Shown: piece after piece, positions 1-16,000 of the stretch
How positions within the stretch are numbered: position 1 is the stretch's first letter
Layout: each line of letters begins with the position of its first letter
Origin: Bathymodiolus brooksi
Taxonomy: Eukaryota > Mollusca > Bivalvia > Mytilida > Modiolidae
Direction of reading: 5' to 3'
Length of the DNA stretch: 64,000 nucleotides
Assembly (NCBI GenBank): GCA_963680875.1
Contig: OY804580.1
Coordinates: 115,571,534 to 115,635,533 of the forward strand
Notes under the pieces: model-generated
Database searches by the model: none
Told to the model about the DNA's origin: nothing
The model's input: the letters and a program-made list of their open reading frames with translations, nothing else
Made by a program: the position numbers and the translations under genes

Positions 1-190
1 ATACAATATCAGAGGTTAGTGAATGATAACATAAACATGTACAATACAATATCAGGGGTCAGTGAATGATAATATAAACATGTACAATACAATATCAGAG
101 GTCAGTGAATGATAACATAAACATGTACAATACAATATCAGGGGTCAGTGAATGATAACATAAACATGTACAATACAATATCAGGGGTAT
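1..190. repeat. 43-bp tandem repeat, about 4.4 copies
   Basis: Units start at 125 and 168 and match two earlier units. Each has a 23-bp part (beginning gtacaatacaatatcag) followed by a 20-bp part containing agtgaatgataacataaaca. The first unit is cut by the window edge. The block lies downstream of the lectin gene's 3' end. It is non-coding; open frames through it exist only because the repeat lacks stops in some frames. Confidence 0.9.
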
Positions 191-466
191 GTACAATACA
201 ATATCAGGGATCTGTACAATACAATATCAGGGGTCTGTACAATACAATATCAGGGGTCTGTACAATACAATATCAGGGGTCTGTACAATACAATATCAGG
301 GGTCTGTACAATACAATATCAGGGATCTGTACAATACAATATCAGTGGTATGTACAATACAATATCAGGGATCTGTACAATACAATATCAGGGGTCGTTA
401 CAATACAATATCAGGGGTCTGTACAATACAATATCAGGGGTCTGTACAATACAATATCAGGGGTCA
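191..466. repeat. 23-bp tandem repeat, 12 copies, derived from the 43-bp unit
   Basis: Twelve units of 23 bp (gtacaatacaatatcagggg plus tct) run in exact register from 191 to 466. They equal the first part of the neighbouring 43-bp unit with the other 20 bp missing. The last unit is again followed by cagtgaatga, so the 23-bp block was amplified inside a 43-bp unit. Single-base variants such as gggatct and ggtatgt separate the copies. Confidence 0.9.
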
Positions 467-820
467 GTGAATGAAATCTTTCTAAAGAATTTACTAGAGT
501 TGATGTCTCTTTTAATGGAACACTAATTTTGATTACATCTGCCTTTTTATTGGATGGTCGAATATGTAGAAAATTACAGGAGTCTTTTAAAATCTCGATC
601 AATCATAGTCTGTTAAGCTCTTTATTAATGGCGACCATATTGTAAATCATATTGACATACGAGATCTCCCATTCTTTAAAGTACACAAAATAAAAACTAT
701 TAGGACAAATATCATTTGAAATGGTTGACATGTGCTGTATAACATTTATCCATTTCAGAAAATTTTAATATGATACATGTAAAAAAAATTGTTATATGTT
801 TTGTTTAAGAAAGAAGGACA
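467..820. other. 3' flank of the lectin gene, no gene seen
   Basis: AT-rich single-copy-looking sequence between the tandem block and the lectin stop codon. It should hold the 3' UTR of the minus-strand lectin gene. I see no other coding sequence or known repeat. Confidence 0.5.
621..626 (-). promoter_or_regulatory. candidate polyadenylation signal of the lectin gene
   Basis: On the minus strand this reads AATAAA, about 195 bases after the lectin stop codon. A second AATAAA lies further on at 551-546. Position and sequence fit a polyadenylation signal, but no transcript evidence is available. Confidence 0.35.
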
Positions 821-1053
821 TTATACATACGATCTTTCACAGATGTATAATTCGGCAGGAACGTTACAGCTGACATCGGCCCAATGATAATCAGAAGCTA
901 GACCTAAGGGACGATAGTATGTCAGACAATCCTCGGCATTTATGAAATTATCTGGTTGTCCTGGTCCCCAGTCTGTAAATTTAAATGATGTACCATCTGC
1001 CCATTCCCAGTTGCCTTCTGTTTTTTTATCAGTTCCACCAATAAGATATGCAG
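821..1053 (-). CDS. lectin exon 4 (ligand-binding half, stop)
   Basis: Acceptor ttcaatttcag, then 77 codons including TAA. It carries [18 protein letters not shown], the QPDN motif, the AEDC cysteine, WADVSC and the closing YICER. These are the parts of the domain that normally form the calcium and sugar site. Another minus-strand open frame across 940-1221 is a shadow in the wrong frame. Confidence 0.92.
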
Positions 1054-4000
1054 CTGAAATTGAAGCAGGGTAATAATAATATTGTAAGCAACGTGTACCT
1101 CAGCACTCATTCGTTGAAAATCTCTTGTCATTACAGCAAACGTTTTACAGCTTGGATGATTCAAATATCTGTGACGGCCATGTTTGAAATCGTAGAATTT
1201 CACAATCTTGGTAATCTTCATATTTAATAGTAGGTAAAGTATTTCAAACTTTTCATTAAGATATGCAAAGTGATATCCGACATAAAGCTTTCATGAAAAC
1301 TTTGACACTGGATTGGCAGTCATGTTTATATGCAAGTCTTGGTTGTCATACTTGAAATTGTAGAGTTTCACAAATTTGAGAATTTTAATTTCTTATTCAA
1401 GTTTTGCTACCTAAAAAGGGATCATCAGAAGCCGTAAATCGAAGAACATACAGTACAATTGTGTCAGATATTAATGAGCGTAGCGTTTGTCATAAAAACA
1501 TAGAATATAAATCTAAAAAGAAAAAAGGCGCGAGAGGTAGCTGTTCGTTTTACCGGTATTGAAATTGGTTCAATTATTGACCATCGCTATTGTAGAATTG
1601 TAACGTTTTCGGATGTATTAATATTCTTGTCACATATTATTTGGGTTACGGCATTATATTAATTGGTACTTACATCCACCCCATGTATGAGATTTTGCTT
1701 GGTTTTTCAGGAAAGTATTTTCGTCAGCAGAGTTTACACTGACCAATTCACCTCCATGGTGGTTATTCATACATCTACTCTGCAATGTAAATAAAACTCG
1801 AATTTACAGTGACATCTCTTCTAAATCATCCTTCTGCAGGGTTTGTACCATATCACACAACAATTAGGGTTAGTAATACATACAGCTATAACAACACGTG
1901 CTACTCCTTTCGATAACCTCTAATGAGAATCGATCCCAGTATGGAACATGCACAAAAAAGTGACGGTATCAAACCGACTGATGGAATGGGACCCTGACTC
2001 TCCCTTCCTATTCCAAACCGTAATAAACAAATAATAAAAATCATGCACAGGTGTATAGGTATTCGACATTTCGGCGTTAATTAATACTACCGGTATGCTG
2101 TACTAGGCGCCTATATGACTAGACGAGGTTTAATACAAGACGAGTATGAAGATATCAATGGATATAATCTGTAAATCAAAGGCCAAAAGAAAAAGGACAA
2201 GCAACGATCTACAAAACACTACACAGAAACCTTAAGATCTAGCAGCACAAACCCTACTAAATACAAAACACTACACAGAAACCTTAAGATCTAGCAGCAC
2301 GAACCCCACTAAATACAAAACACTACACAGAAACCTTAAGATCTAGCAGCACGAACCCTACTAAATACAAAACACTACACAGAAACCTTAAGATCTAGAA
2401 GCACGAACCCCACTAAATACAAAACACTACACAGAAACCTTAAGATCTAGCAGCACGAACCCCACTAAATACAAAACACTACACAGAAACCTTAAGATCT
2501 AGCAGCACGAACCCTACTAAATACAAAACACTACACAGAAACCTTAAGATCTAGCAGCACGAACCCCACTAAATACAAAACACTACACAGAAACCTTAAG
2601 ATCTAGCAGCACGAACCCTACTAAATACAAAACACTACACAGAAACCTTAAGATCTAGCAGCACGAACCCTACTAAATACAAAACACTACACAGAAACCT
2701 TAAGATCTAGCAGCACGAACCCCACTAAATACAAAACACTACACAGAAACCTTAAGATCTAGCAGCACGAACCCTACTAAATACAAAACACTACACAGAA
2801 ACCTTAAGATCTAGCAGCACGAACCCTACTAAATACAAAACACTACACAGAAACCTTAAGATCTAGCAGCACAAACCCTACTAAATACAAAACACTACAC
2901 AGAAACCTTAAGATCTAGCAGCACGAACCCCACTAAATACAAAACACTACACAGAAACCTTAAGATCTAGCAGCACGAACCCCACTAAATACAAAACACT
3001 ACACAGAAACCTTAAGATCTAGCAGCACGAACCCCACTAAATACAAAACACTACACAGAAACCTTAAGATCTAGCAGCACAAACCCCACTAAATACAAAA
3101 CACTACACAGAAACCTTAAGATCGAGCAGCACGAACCCTACTAAATACAAAACACTACACAGAAACCTTAAGATCTAGCAGCACGAACCCTACTAAATAC
3201 AAAACACTACACAGAAACCTTACGATCTAGCAGCACGAACCACTCTAAATACAAAACACTACACAGAAACCTTACGATCTAGCAGCACGAACCCTACTAA
3301 ATACAAAACACTACACAGAAACCTTAAGATCTAGCAGCACGAACCCTACTAAATACAAAACACTACACAGAAACCTTACGATCTAGCAGCACGAACCCCA
3401 CTAAATACAAAACACTACACAGAAACCTTACGATCTAGCAGCACGAACCCTACTAAATACAAAACACTACACAGAAACCTTAAGATCTAGCAGCACGAAC
3501 CCTACTAAATACAAAACACTACACAGAAACCTTAAGATCTAGCAGCACGAACCCTACTAAATACAAAACACTACACAGAAACCTTAAGATCTAGCAGCAC
3601 GAACCCCACTAAATACAAAACACTACACAGAAACCTTACGATCTAGCAGCACGAACCCTACTAAATACAAAACACTACACAGAAACCTTAAGATCTAGCA
3701 GCACGAACCCTACTAAATACAAAACAATACACAGAAACCTTAAGATCTAGCAGCACGAACCCTACTAAATACAAAACAATACACAGAAACCTTAAGATCT
3801 AGCAACACGAACCCCACTAAATACAAAACACTACACAGAAACCTTAAGATCTAGCAGCACAAACCCTACTAAATACAAAACACTACACAGAAACCTTAAG
3901 ATCTAGCAGCACGAACCCTACTAATTACAAAACACTACACAGAAACCTTAAGATCTAGCAGCACAAACCCTACTAAATACAAAACACTACACAGAAACCT

Positions 4001-7000
4001 TAAGATCTAGCAGCACGAACCCCACTAAATACAAAACACTACACAGAAACCTTACGATCTAGCAGCACGAACCCTACTAAATACAAAACACTACACAGAA
4101 ACCTTAAGATCTAGCAGCACGAACCCCACTAAATACAAAACACTACACAGAAACCTTAAGATCTAGCAGCACGAACCCTACTAAATACAAAACACTACAC
4201 AGAAACCTTAAGATCTAGCAGCACGAACCCTACTAATTACAAAACACTACACAGAAACCTTAAGATCTAGCAGCACGAACCCTACTAAATACAAAACACT
4301 ACACAGAAACCTTAAGATCTAGCAGCACGAACCCCACTAAATACAAAACACTACACAGAAACCTTACGATCTAGCAGCACGAACCCTACTAAATACAAAA
4401 CACTACACAGAAACCTTAAGATCTAGCAGCACGAACCCCACTAAATACAAAACACTACACAGAAACCTTAAGATCTAGCAGCACGAACCCTACTAAATAC
4501 AAAACACTACACAGAAACCTTAAGATCTAGCAGCACGAACCCCACTAAATACAAAACACTACACAGAAACCTTAAGATCTAGCAGCACGAACCCTACTAA
4601 TTACAAAACACTACACAGAAACCTTAAGATCTAGCAGCACGAACCCCACTAAATACAAAACACTACACAGAAACCTTAAGATCTAGCAGCATGAACCCCA
4701 CTAAATACAAAACATTACACAGAACCCTTAAGATCTAGCAGCACGAACCCCACTAAATACAAAACACTACACAGAAACCTTAAGATCTAGCAGCACGAAC
4801 CCTACTAAATACAAAACACTACACAGAAACCTTAAGATCTAGCAGCACGAACCCCACTAAATACAAAACACTACACAGAACCCTTAAGATCTAGCAGCAC
4901 GAACCCCACTAAATACAAAACACTACACAGAAACCTTAAGATCTAGCAGCACGAACCCTACTAAATACAAAACACTACACAGAAACCTTAAGATCTAGCA
5001 GCACGAACCCCACTAAATACAAAACACTACACAGAAACCTTAAGATCTAGCAGCACGAACCCTACTAAATACAAAACACTACACAGAAACCTTAAGATCT
5101 AGCAGCACGAACCCTACTAAATACAAAACACTACACAGAAACCTTACGATCTAGCAGCACGAACCCCACTAAATACAAAACACTACACAGAAACCTTACG
5201 ATCTAGCAACACGAACCCCACTAAATACAAAACACTACACAGAAACCTTAAGATCTAGCAGCACGAACCCTACTAAATACAAAACAATACACAGAAACCT
5301 TAAGATCTAGCAGCACGAACCCTACTAAATACAAAACAATACACAGAAACCTTAAGATCTAGCAACACGAACCCCACTAAATACAAAACACTACACAGAA
5401 ACCTTAAGATCTAGCAGCACGAACCCTACTAAATACAAAACACTACACAGAAACCTTAAGATCTAGCAGCACGAACCCCACTAAATACAAAACACTACAC
5501 AGAAACCTTAAGATCTAGCAGCACGAACCCCACTAAATACAAAACACTACACAGAAACCTTACGATCTAGCAACACGAACCCCACTAAATACAAAACACT
5601 ACACAGAAACCTTAAGATCTAGCAGCACGAACCCTACTAAATACAAAACAATACACAGAAACCTTAAGATCTAGCAACACGAACCCCACTAAATACAAAA
5701 CACTACACAGAAACCTTAAGATCTAGCAGCACGAACCCCACTAAATACAAAACAATACACAGAAACCTTACGATCTAGCAGCACGAATCCCACTAAATAC
5801 AAAACACTACACAGAAACCTTAAGATCGAGCAGCACGAACCCTACTAAATACAAAACACTACACAGAAACCTTAAGATCTAGCAGCACGAACCCTACTAA
5901 ATACAAAACACTACACAGAAACCTTAAGATCTAGCAGCACGAACCCTACTAAATACAAAACACTACACAGAACCCTTAAGATCTAGCAGCACGAACCCTA
6001 CTAAATACAAAACACTACACAGAACCCTTAAGATCTAGCAGCACGAACCCTACTAAATACAAAACACTACACAGAAACCTTAAGATCTAGCAGCACGAAC
6101 CCCACTAAATACAAAACACTACACAGAACCCTTAAGATCTAGCAGCACGAACCCCACTAAATACAAAACACTACACAGAAACCTTAAGATCTAGCAGCAC
6201 GAACCCTACTAAATACAAAACACTACACAGAAACCTTAAGATCTAGCAGCACGAACCCCACTAAATACAAAACACTACACAGAAACCTTAAGATCTAGCA
6301 GCACGAACCCTACTAAATACAAAACACTACACAGAAACCTTACGATCTAGCAGCACGAACCCTACTAAATACAAAACACTACACAGAAACCTTAAGATCG
6401 AGCAGCGCGAACCCTACTAAATACAAAACACTACACAGAAACCTTACGATCTAGCAGCACGAACCCTACTAAATACAAAACACTACACAGAAACCTTAAG
6501 ATCTAGCAGCACGAACCCTACTAAATACAAAACACTACACAGAAACCTTACGATCTAGCAGCACGAACCCCACTAAATACAAAACACTACACAGAAACCT
6601 TACGATCTAGCAACACGAACCCCACTAAATACAAAACACTACACAGAAACCTTAAGATCTAGCAGCACGAACCCTACTAAATACAAAACAATACACAGAA
6701 ACCTTAAGATCTAGCAGCACGAACCCTACTAAATACAAAACAATACACAGAAACGTTAAGATCTAGCAACACGAACCCCACTAAATACAAAACACTACAC
6801 AGAAACCTTAAGATCTAGCAGCACGAACCCTACTAAATACAAAACACTACACAGAAACCTTAAGATCTAGCAGCACGAACCCCACTAAATACAAAACACT
6901 ACACAGAAACCTTAAGATCTAGCAGCACGAACCCCACTAAATACAAAACACTACACAGAAACCTTACGATCTAGCAACACGAACCCCACTAAATACAAAA

Positions 7001-10000
7001 CACTACACAGAAACCTTAAGATCTAGCAGCACGAACCCTACTAAATACAAAACAATACACAGAAACCTTAAGATCTAGCAGCACGAACCCTACTAAATAC
7101 AAAACAATACACAGGAACCTTAAGATCTAGCAACACGAACCCCACTAAATACAAAACACTACACAGAAACCTTAAGATCTAGCAGCACGAACCCTACTAA
7201 ATACAAAACACTACACAGAAACCTTAAGATCTAGCAGCACGAACCCCACTAAATACAAAACACTACACAGAAACCTTAAGATCTAGCAGCACGAACCCCA
7301 CTAAATACAAAACACTACACAGAAACCTTACGATCTAGCAGCACGAACCCCACTAAATACAAAACACTACACAGAAACCTTAAGATCGAGCAGCACGAAC
7401 CCTACTAAATACAAAACACTACACAGAAACCTTAAGATCTAGCAGCACGAACCCCACTAAATACAAAACACTACACAAAAACCTTAAGATCTAGCAGCAC
7501 GAACCCCACTAAATACAAAACACTACACAGAAACTTTAAGATCGAGCAGCACGAACCCCACTAAATACAAAACACTACACAGAAACCTTAAGATCTAGCA
7601 GCACGAACCCCACTAAATACAAAACACTACACAGAAACCTTAAGATCTAGCAGCACGAACCCTACTAAATACAAAACACTACACAGAAACCTTAAGATCT
7701 AGCAGCACGAACCCTACTAATTACAAAACACTACACAGAAACCTTACGATCTAGCAGCACGAACCCCACTAAATACAAAACACTACACAGAAACCTTAAG
7801 ATCTAGCAGCACGAACCCTACTAAATACAAAACACTACACAGAAACCTTAAGATCTAGCAGCACGAACCCTACTAAATACAAAACACTACACAGAAACCT
7901 TAAGATCTAGCAGCACGAACCCCACTAAATACAAAACACTACACAGAAACCTTAAGATCTAGCAGCACGAACCCTACTAAATACAAAACACTACACAGAA
8001 ACCTTAAGATCTAGCAGCACGAACCCTACTAAATACAAAACACTACACAGAAACCTTAAGATCTAGCAGCACGAACCCTACTAAATACAAAACACTACAC
8101 AGAAACCTTAAGATCTAGCAGCACGAACCCCACTAAATACAAAACACTACACAGAAACCTTACGATCTAGCAGCACGAACCCTACTAAATACAAAACACT
8201 ACACAGAAACCTTAAGAACTAGCAGCACGAACCCTACTAAATACAAAACACTACACAGAAACCTTAAGATCTAGCAGCACGAACCCCACTAAATACAAAA
8301 CACTACACAGAAACCTTAAGATCTAGCAGCACGAACCCCACTAAATACAAAACACTACACAGAAACTTTAAGATCGAGCAGCACGAACCCCACTAAATAC
8401 AAAACACTACACAGAAACCTTAAGATCTAGCAGCACGAACCCCACTAAATACAAAACACTACACAGAAACCTTAAGATCTAGCAGCACGAACCCCTCTAA
8501 ATACAAAACACTACACAGAAACTTTAAGATCGAGCAGCACGAACCCCACTAAATACAAAACACTACACAGAAACCTTAAGATCTAGTAGCACGAACCCCA
8601 CTAAATACAAACCACTACACAGAAACCTTAAGATCTAGCAGCACGAACCCCACTAAATACAAAACACTACACAGAAACCTTATGATCTAGTAGCACGAAC
8701 CCCACTAAATACAAACCACTACACAGAAACCTTAAGATCTAGCAGCACGAACCCCACTAAATACAAAACACTACACAGAAACTTTAAGATCGAGCAGCAC
8801 GAACCCCACTAAATACAAAACACTACACAGAAACCTTAAGATCGAGCAGCACGAACCCCACTAAATACAAAACACTACACAGAAACTTTAAGATCGAGCA
8901 GCACGAACCCCACTAGGTACAAAACACTACACAGAAACTTTAAGATCGAGCAGCACGAACCCCACTAAATACAAAACACTACACAGAAACCTTAAGATCG
9001 AGCAGCACGAACCCCACTAAATACAAAACAATACACAAAAACCTTAAGATCGAGCAGCACGAACCCCACTAAATACAAAACACTACACAGAAACCTTAAG
9101 ATCGAGCAGCACGAACCCCACTAAATACAAAATACTACACAGAAACCTTAAGATCTAGCAGCACGAACCCCACTAAATACAAAACACTACACAAAAACCT
9201 TAAGATCTAGCAGCACGAACCCCACTAAATACAAAACACTACACAGAAACCTTAAGATCTAGCAGCACGAACCCCACTAAATACAAAACACTACACAGAA
9301 ACCTTACGATCTAGCAGCACGAACCCCACTAAATACAAAACAATACACAAAAACCTTACGATCTAGCAGCACGAACCCCACTAAATACAAAACACTACAC
9401 AGAAACCTTAAGATCGAGCAGCACGAACCCCACTAAATACAAAACACTACACAGAAACCTTAAGATCGAGCAGCACGAACCCCACTAAATACAAAACAAT
9501 ACACAAAAACCTTAAGATCTAGCAGCACGAACCCTACTAAATACAAAACACTACACAGAAACCTTAAGATCTAGCAGCACGAACCCTACTAAATACAAAA
9601 CACTACACAGAAACCTTAAGATCTAGCAGCACGAACCCTACTAAATACAAAACACTACACAGAAACCTTAAGATCTAGCAACACGAACCCCACTAAATAC
9701 AAAACACTACACAGAAACCTTAAGATCGAGCAGCACGAACCCCACTAAATACAAAACACTACACAGAAACCTTAAGATCTAGCAGCACGAACCCTACTAA
9801 ATACAAAACACTACACAGAAACCTTAAGATCGAGCAGCACGAACCCCACTAAATACAAAACACTACACAGAAACCTTAAGATCGAGCAGCACGAACCCCA
9901 CTAAATACAAAACAATACACAAAAACCTTAAGATCTAGCAGCACGAACCCCACTAAATACAAAACACTACACAGAAACCTTAAGATCGAGCAGCACGAAC

Positions 10001-13000
10001 CCTACTAAATACAAAATACTACACAGAAACCTTAAGATCTAGCAGCACGAACCCTACTAAATACAAAACACTACACAGAAACCTTAAGATCTAGCAGCAC
10101 GAACCCTACTAAATACAAAATACTACACAGAAACCTTAAGATCTAGCAACACGAACCCCACTAAATACAAAATACTACACAGAAACCTTAAGATCGAGCA
10201 GCACGAACCCCACTAAATACAAAACACTACACAAAAACCTTAAGATCTAGCAGCACGAACCCTACTAAATACAAAACACTACACAGAAACCTTAAGATCG
10301 AGCAGCACGAACCCTACTAAATACAAAACACTACACAGAAACCTTAAGATCGAGCAGCACGAACCCCACTAAATACAAAACAATACACAAAAACCTTAAG
10401 ATCTAGCAGCACGAACCCTACTAAATACAAAACACTACACAGAAACCTTAAGATCGAGCAGCACGAACCCCACTAAGTACAAAACACTACACAGAAACCT
10501 TAAGATCTAGCAGCACGAACCCTACTAAATACAAAATACTACACAGAAACCTTAAGATCTAGCAACACGAACCCCACTAAATACAAAATACTACACAGAA
10601 ACCTTAAGATCGAGCAGCACGAACCCCACTAAATACAAAACACTACACAAAAACCTTAAGATCTAGCAGCACGAACCCTACTAAATACAAAACACTACAC
10701 AGAAACCTTAAGATCGAGCAGCACGAACCCTACTAAATACAAAACACTACACAGAAACCTTAAGATCGAGCAGCACGAACCCTACTAAATACAAAACACT
10801 ACACAGAAACCTTAAGATCGAGCAGCACGAACCCCACTAAATACAAAACAATACACAAAAACCTTAAGATCTAGCAGCACGAACCCCACTAAATACAAAA
10901 CACTACACAGAAACCTTAAGATCTAGCAGCACGAACCCCACTAAATACAAAACAATACACAAAAACCTTAAGATCTAGCAGCACGAACCCCACTAAATAC
11001 AAAACACTACACAGAAACCTTAAGATCGAGCAGCACGAACCCCACTAAATACAAAACACAACACAGAAACCTTAAGATCGAGCAGCACGAACCCCACTAA
11101 ATACAAAACACTACACAGAAACCTTAAGATCTAGCAGCACGAACCCCACTAAATACAAAACACTACACAGAAACCTTAAGATCTAGCAACACGAACCCCA
11201 CTAAATACAAAACACTACACAGAAACCTTAAGATCGAGCAGCACGAACCCTACTAAATACAAAACACAACACAGAAACCTTAAGATCTAGCAACACGAAC
11301 CCCACTAAATACAAAACACTACACAGAAACCTTAAGATCTAGCAACACGAACCCCACTAAATACAAAACACTACACAGAAACCTTAAGATCTAGCAACAC
11401 GAACCCTACTAAATACAAAATACTACACAGAAACCTTAAGATCGAGCAGCACGAACCCCACTAAATACAAAACACTACACAGAAACCTTAAGATCTAGCA
11501 GCACGAACCCCACTAAATACAAAATACTACACAGAAACCTTAAGATCGAGCAGCACGAACCCCACTAAATACAAAACACTACACAGAAACCTTAAGATCT
11601 AGCAGCACGAACCCCACTAAATACAAAACACTACACAGAAACCTTAAGATCGAGCAGCACGAACCCCACTAAATACAAAACACTACACAGAAACCTTAAG
11701 ATCGAGCAGCACGAACCCCACTAAATACAAAATACTACACAGAAACCTTAAGATCGAGCAGCACGAACCCCACTAAATACAAAATACTACACAGAAACCT
11801 TAAGATCGAGCAGCACGAACCCTACTAAATACAAAACACTACACAGAAACCTTAAGATCGAGCAGCACGAACCCTACTAAATACAAAACACTACACAGAA
11901 ACCTTAAGATCTAGCAGCACGAACCCCACTAAATACAAAATACTACACAGAAACCTTAAGATCGAGCAGCACGAACCCCACTAAATACAAAACACTACAC
12001 AGAAACCTTAAGATCTAACAGCACGAACCCCACTAAATACAAAATACTACACAGAAACCTTAAGATCGAGCAGCACGAACCCCACTAAATACAAAACACT
12101 ACACAGAAACCTTAAGATCTAGCAGCACGAACCCCACTAAATACAAAACACTACACAGAAACCTTAAGATCGAGCAGCACGAACCCCACTAAATACAAAA
12201 CACTACACAGAAACCTTAAGATCGAGCAGCACGAACCCCACTAAATACAAAACACTACACAGAAACCTTAAGATCGAGCAGCACGAACCCCACTAAATAC
12301 AAAACACTACACAGAAACCTTAAGATCTAGCAGCACGAACCCTACTAAATACAAAACAATACACAGAAACCTTAAGATCGAGCAGCACGAACCCCACTAA
12401 ATACAAAACACTACACAGAAACTTTAAGATCGAGCAGCACGAACCCCACTAAATACAAAACACTACACAGAAACCTTAAGATCTAGCAGCACGAACCCCA
12501 CTAAATACAAAATACTACACAGAAACCTTAAGATCGAGCAGCACGAACCCCACTAAATACAAAACACTACACAGAAACCTTAAGATCTAGCAGCACGAAC
12601 CCCACTAAATACAAAACACTACACAGAAACCTTAAGATCGAGCAGCACGAACCCCACTAAATACAAAACACTACACAGAAACCTTAAGATCGAGCAGCAC
12701 GAACCCCACTAAATACAAAACACTACACAGAAACCTTAAGATCGAGCAGCACGAACCCCACTAAATACAAAACACTACACAGAAACCTTAAGATCGAGCA
12801 GCACGAACCTCACTAAATACAAATCACTACACAGAAACCTTAAGATCTAGCAGCACGAACCCCACTAAATACAAAACACTACACAGAAACCTTCAGATCT
12901 AGCAACACGAACCCCACTAAATACAAAACACTACACAGAAACCTTAAGATCGAGCAGCACGAACCCCACTAAATACAAAACACTACACAGAAACCTTAAG

Positions 13001-16000
13001 ATCGAGCAGCACGAACCCTACTAAATACAAAACACTACACAAAAACCTTAAGATCTAGCAGCACGAACCCTACTAAATACAAAACACTACACAGAAACCT
13101 TAAGATCGAGCAGCACGAACCCTACTAAATACAAAACACTACACAGAACCCTTAAGATCTAGCAACACGAACCCCACTAAATACAAAACACTACACAGAA
13201 CCGTAAGATCTAGCAGCACGAACCCTACTAAATACAAAACACTACACAGAAACCTTAAGATCTAGCAGCACGAACCCCACTAAATACAAAACACTACACA
13301 GAAACCTTAAGATCTTACAGCACGAACCCTACTAAATACAAAACACTACACAGAAACTTTAAGATCGAGCAGCACGAACCCTACTAAATACAAAACACTA
13401 CACAGAAACCTTAAGATCTAGCAGCACGAACCCCACTAAATACAAAACACTACACAGAAACCTTAAGATCTAGCAGCACGAACCCCACTAAATACAAAAC
13501 AATACACAGAAACCTTAAGATCTTACAGCACGAACCCTACTAAATACAAAACACTACACAGAAACCTTAAGATCGAGCAGCACGAACCCCACTAAATACA
13601 AAACACTACACAGAAACCTTAAGATCTAGCAGCACGAACCCCACTAAATACAAAACACAACACAGAAACCTTAAGATCTAGCAGCACGAACCCCACTAAA
13701 TACAAAACACAACACAGAAACCTTAAGATCTAGCAGCACGAACCCCACTAAATACAAAACACTACACAGAAACCTTAAGATCTAGCAGCACGAACCCTAC
13801 TAAATACAAAACACTACACAGAAACCTTAAGATCTAGCAGCACGAACCCCACTAAATACAAAACAATACACAAAAACCTTAAGATCTAGCAGCACGAACC
13901 CTACTAAATACAAAACACTACACAGAAACCTTAAGATCTAGCAGCACGAACCCTACTAAATACAAAATACAACACAGAAACCTTAAGATCTAGCAGCACG
14001 AACCCCACTAAATACAAAACACAACACAGAAACCTTAAGATCTAGCAGCACGAACCCCACTAAATACAAAACACAACACAGAAACCTTAAGATCTAGCAG
14101 CACGAACCCCACTAAATACAAAACACTACACAGAAACCTTAAGATCTAGCAGCACGAACCCTACTAAATACAAAACACAACACAGAAACCTTAAGATCTA
14201 GCAGCACGAACCCCACTAAATACAAAACACAACACAGAAACCTTAAGATCTAGCAGCACGAACCCCACTAAATACAAAACACTACACAGAAACCTTAAGA
14301 TCTAGCAGCACGAACCCTACTAAATACAAAACACTACACAGAAACCTTAAAATCTAGCAGCACGAACCCTACTAAATACAAAACACTACACAGAAACCTT
14401 AAGATCTAGCAACACGAACCCCACTAAATACAAAACACTACACAGAAACCTTAAGATCTAGCAGCACGAACCCTACTAAATACAAAACACTACACAGAAA
14501 CCTTAAGATCTAGCAGCACGAACCCTACTAAATACAAAATACTACACAGAAACCTTAAGATCTAGCAGCACGAACCCTACTAAATACAAAACACTACACA
14601 GAAACCTTAAGATCTAGCAGCACGAACCCTACTAAATACAAAACACTACACAGAAACCTTAAGATCGAGCAGCACGAACCCTACTAAATACAAAACACTA
14701 CACAGAACCCTTAAGATCTAGCAGCACGAACCCTACTAAATACAAAACACTACACAGAAACCTTACGATCTAGCAACACGAACCCTACTAAATACAAAAC
14801 AATACACAAAAACCTTAAGATCTAGCAACACGAACCCCACTAAATACAAAACACTACACAGAAACCTTAAGATCTAGCAGCACGAACCCTACTAAATACA
14901 AAACACTACACAGAAACCTTAAGATCTAGCAGCACGAACCCTACTAAATACAAAACACTACACAGAAACCTTACGATCTAGCAACACGAACCCTACTAAA
15001 TACAAAACACTACACAGAAACCTTAAGATCTAGCAGCACGAACCCCACTAAATACAAAACACTACACAAAAACCTTAAGATCTAGCAACACGAACCCTAC
15101 TAAATACAAAACACTACACAGAAACCTTAAGATCTAGCAGCACGAACCCCACTAAATACAAAACACTACACAAAAACCTTAAGATCTAGCAACACGAACC
15201 CTACTAAATACAAAACACTACACAGAAACCTTAAGATCTAGCAGCACGAACCCCACTAAATACAAAACACTACACAGAAACCTTAAGATCTAGCAGCACG
15301 AACCCCACTAAATACAAAACACAACACAGAAACCTTAAGATCTAGCAGCACGAACCCCACTAAATACAAAACACTACACAGAAACCTTAAGATCTAGCAG
15401 CACGAACCCTACTAAATACAACACACTACACAGAAACCTTAAGATCTAGCAGCACGAACCCCACTAAATACAAAACACTACACAGAAACCTTACGATCTA
15501 GCAGCACGAACCCCACTAAATACAAAACACTACACAGAAACCTTAAGATCGAGCAGCACGAACCCCACTAAATACAAAACACTACACAGAAACCTTAAGA
15601 TCTAGCAGCACGAACCCCACTAAATACAAAACACTACACAGAAACCTTAAGATCTAGCAGCACGAACCCCACTAAATACAAAACACTACACAGAAACCTT
15701 AAGATCTAGCAGCACGAACCCCACTAAATACAAAACACTACACCGAAACCTTAAGATCTAGCAGCACGAACCCCACTAAATACAAAACACTACACAAAAA
15801 CCTTAAGATCTAGCAGCACGAACCCTACTAAATACAAAACACTACACAGAAACCTTAAGATCTTACAGCACGAACCCTACTAAATACAAAACACTACACA
15901 AAAACCTTAAGATCTAGCAGCACGAACCCCACTAAATACAAAACAATACACAGAAACCTTAAGATCTTACAGCACGAACCCTACTAAATACAAAACACTA

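Noticed and set aside
148..474. Open frames of about 100 codons in the first tandem block
   Set aside because: They translate a 23-bp repeat in all three phases in turn, with no start context and no known domain.
940..1221. Minus-strand open frame of 93 codons
   Set aside because: It overlaps the lectin exon in a different frame and has no recognisable motif. The in-frame lectin reading has conserved domain residues.
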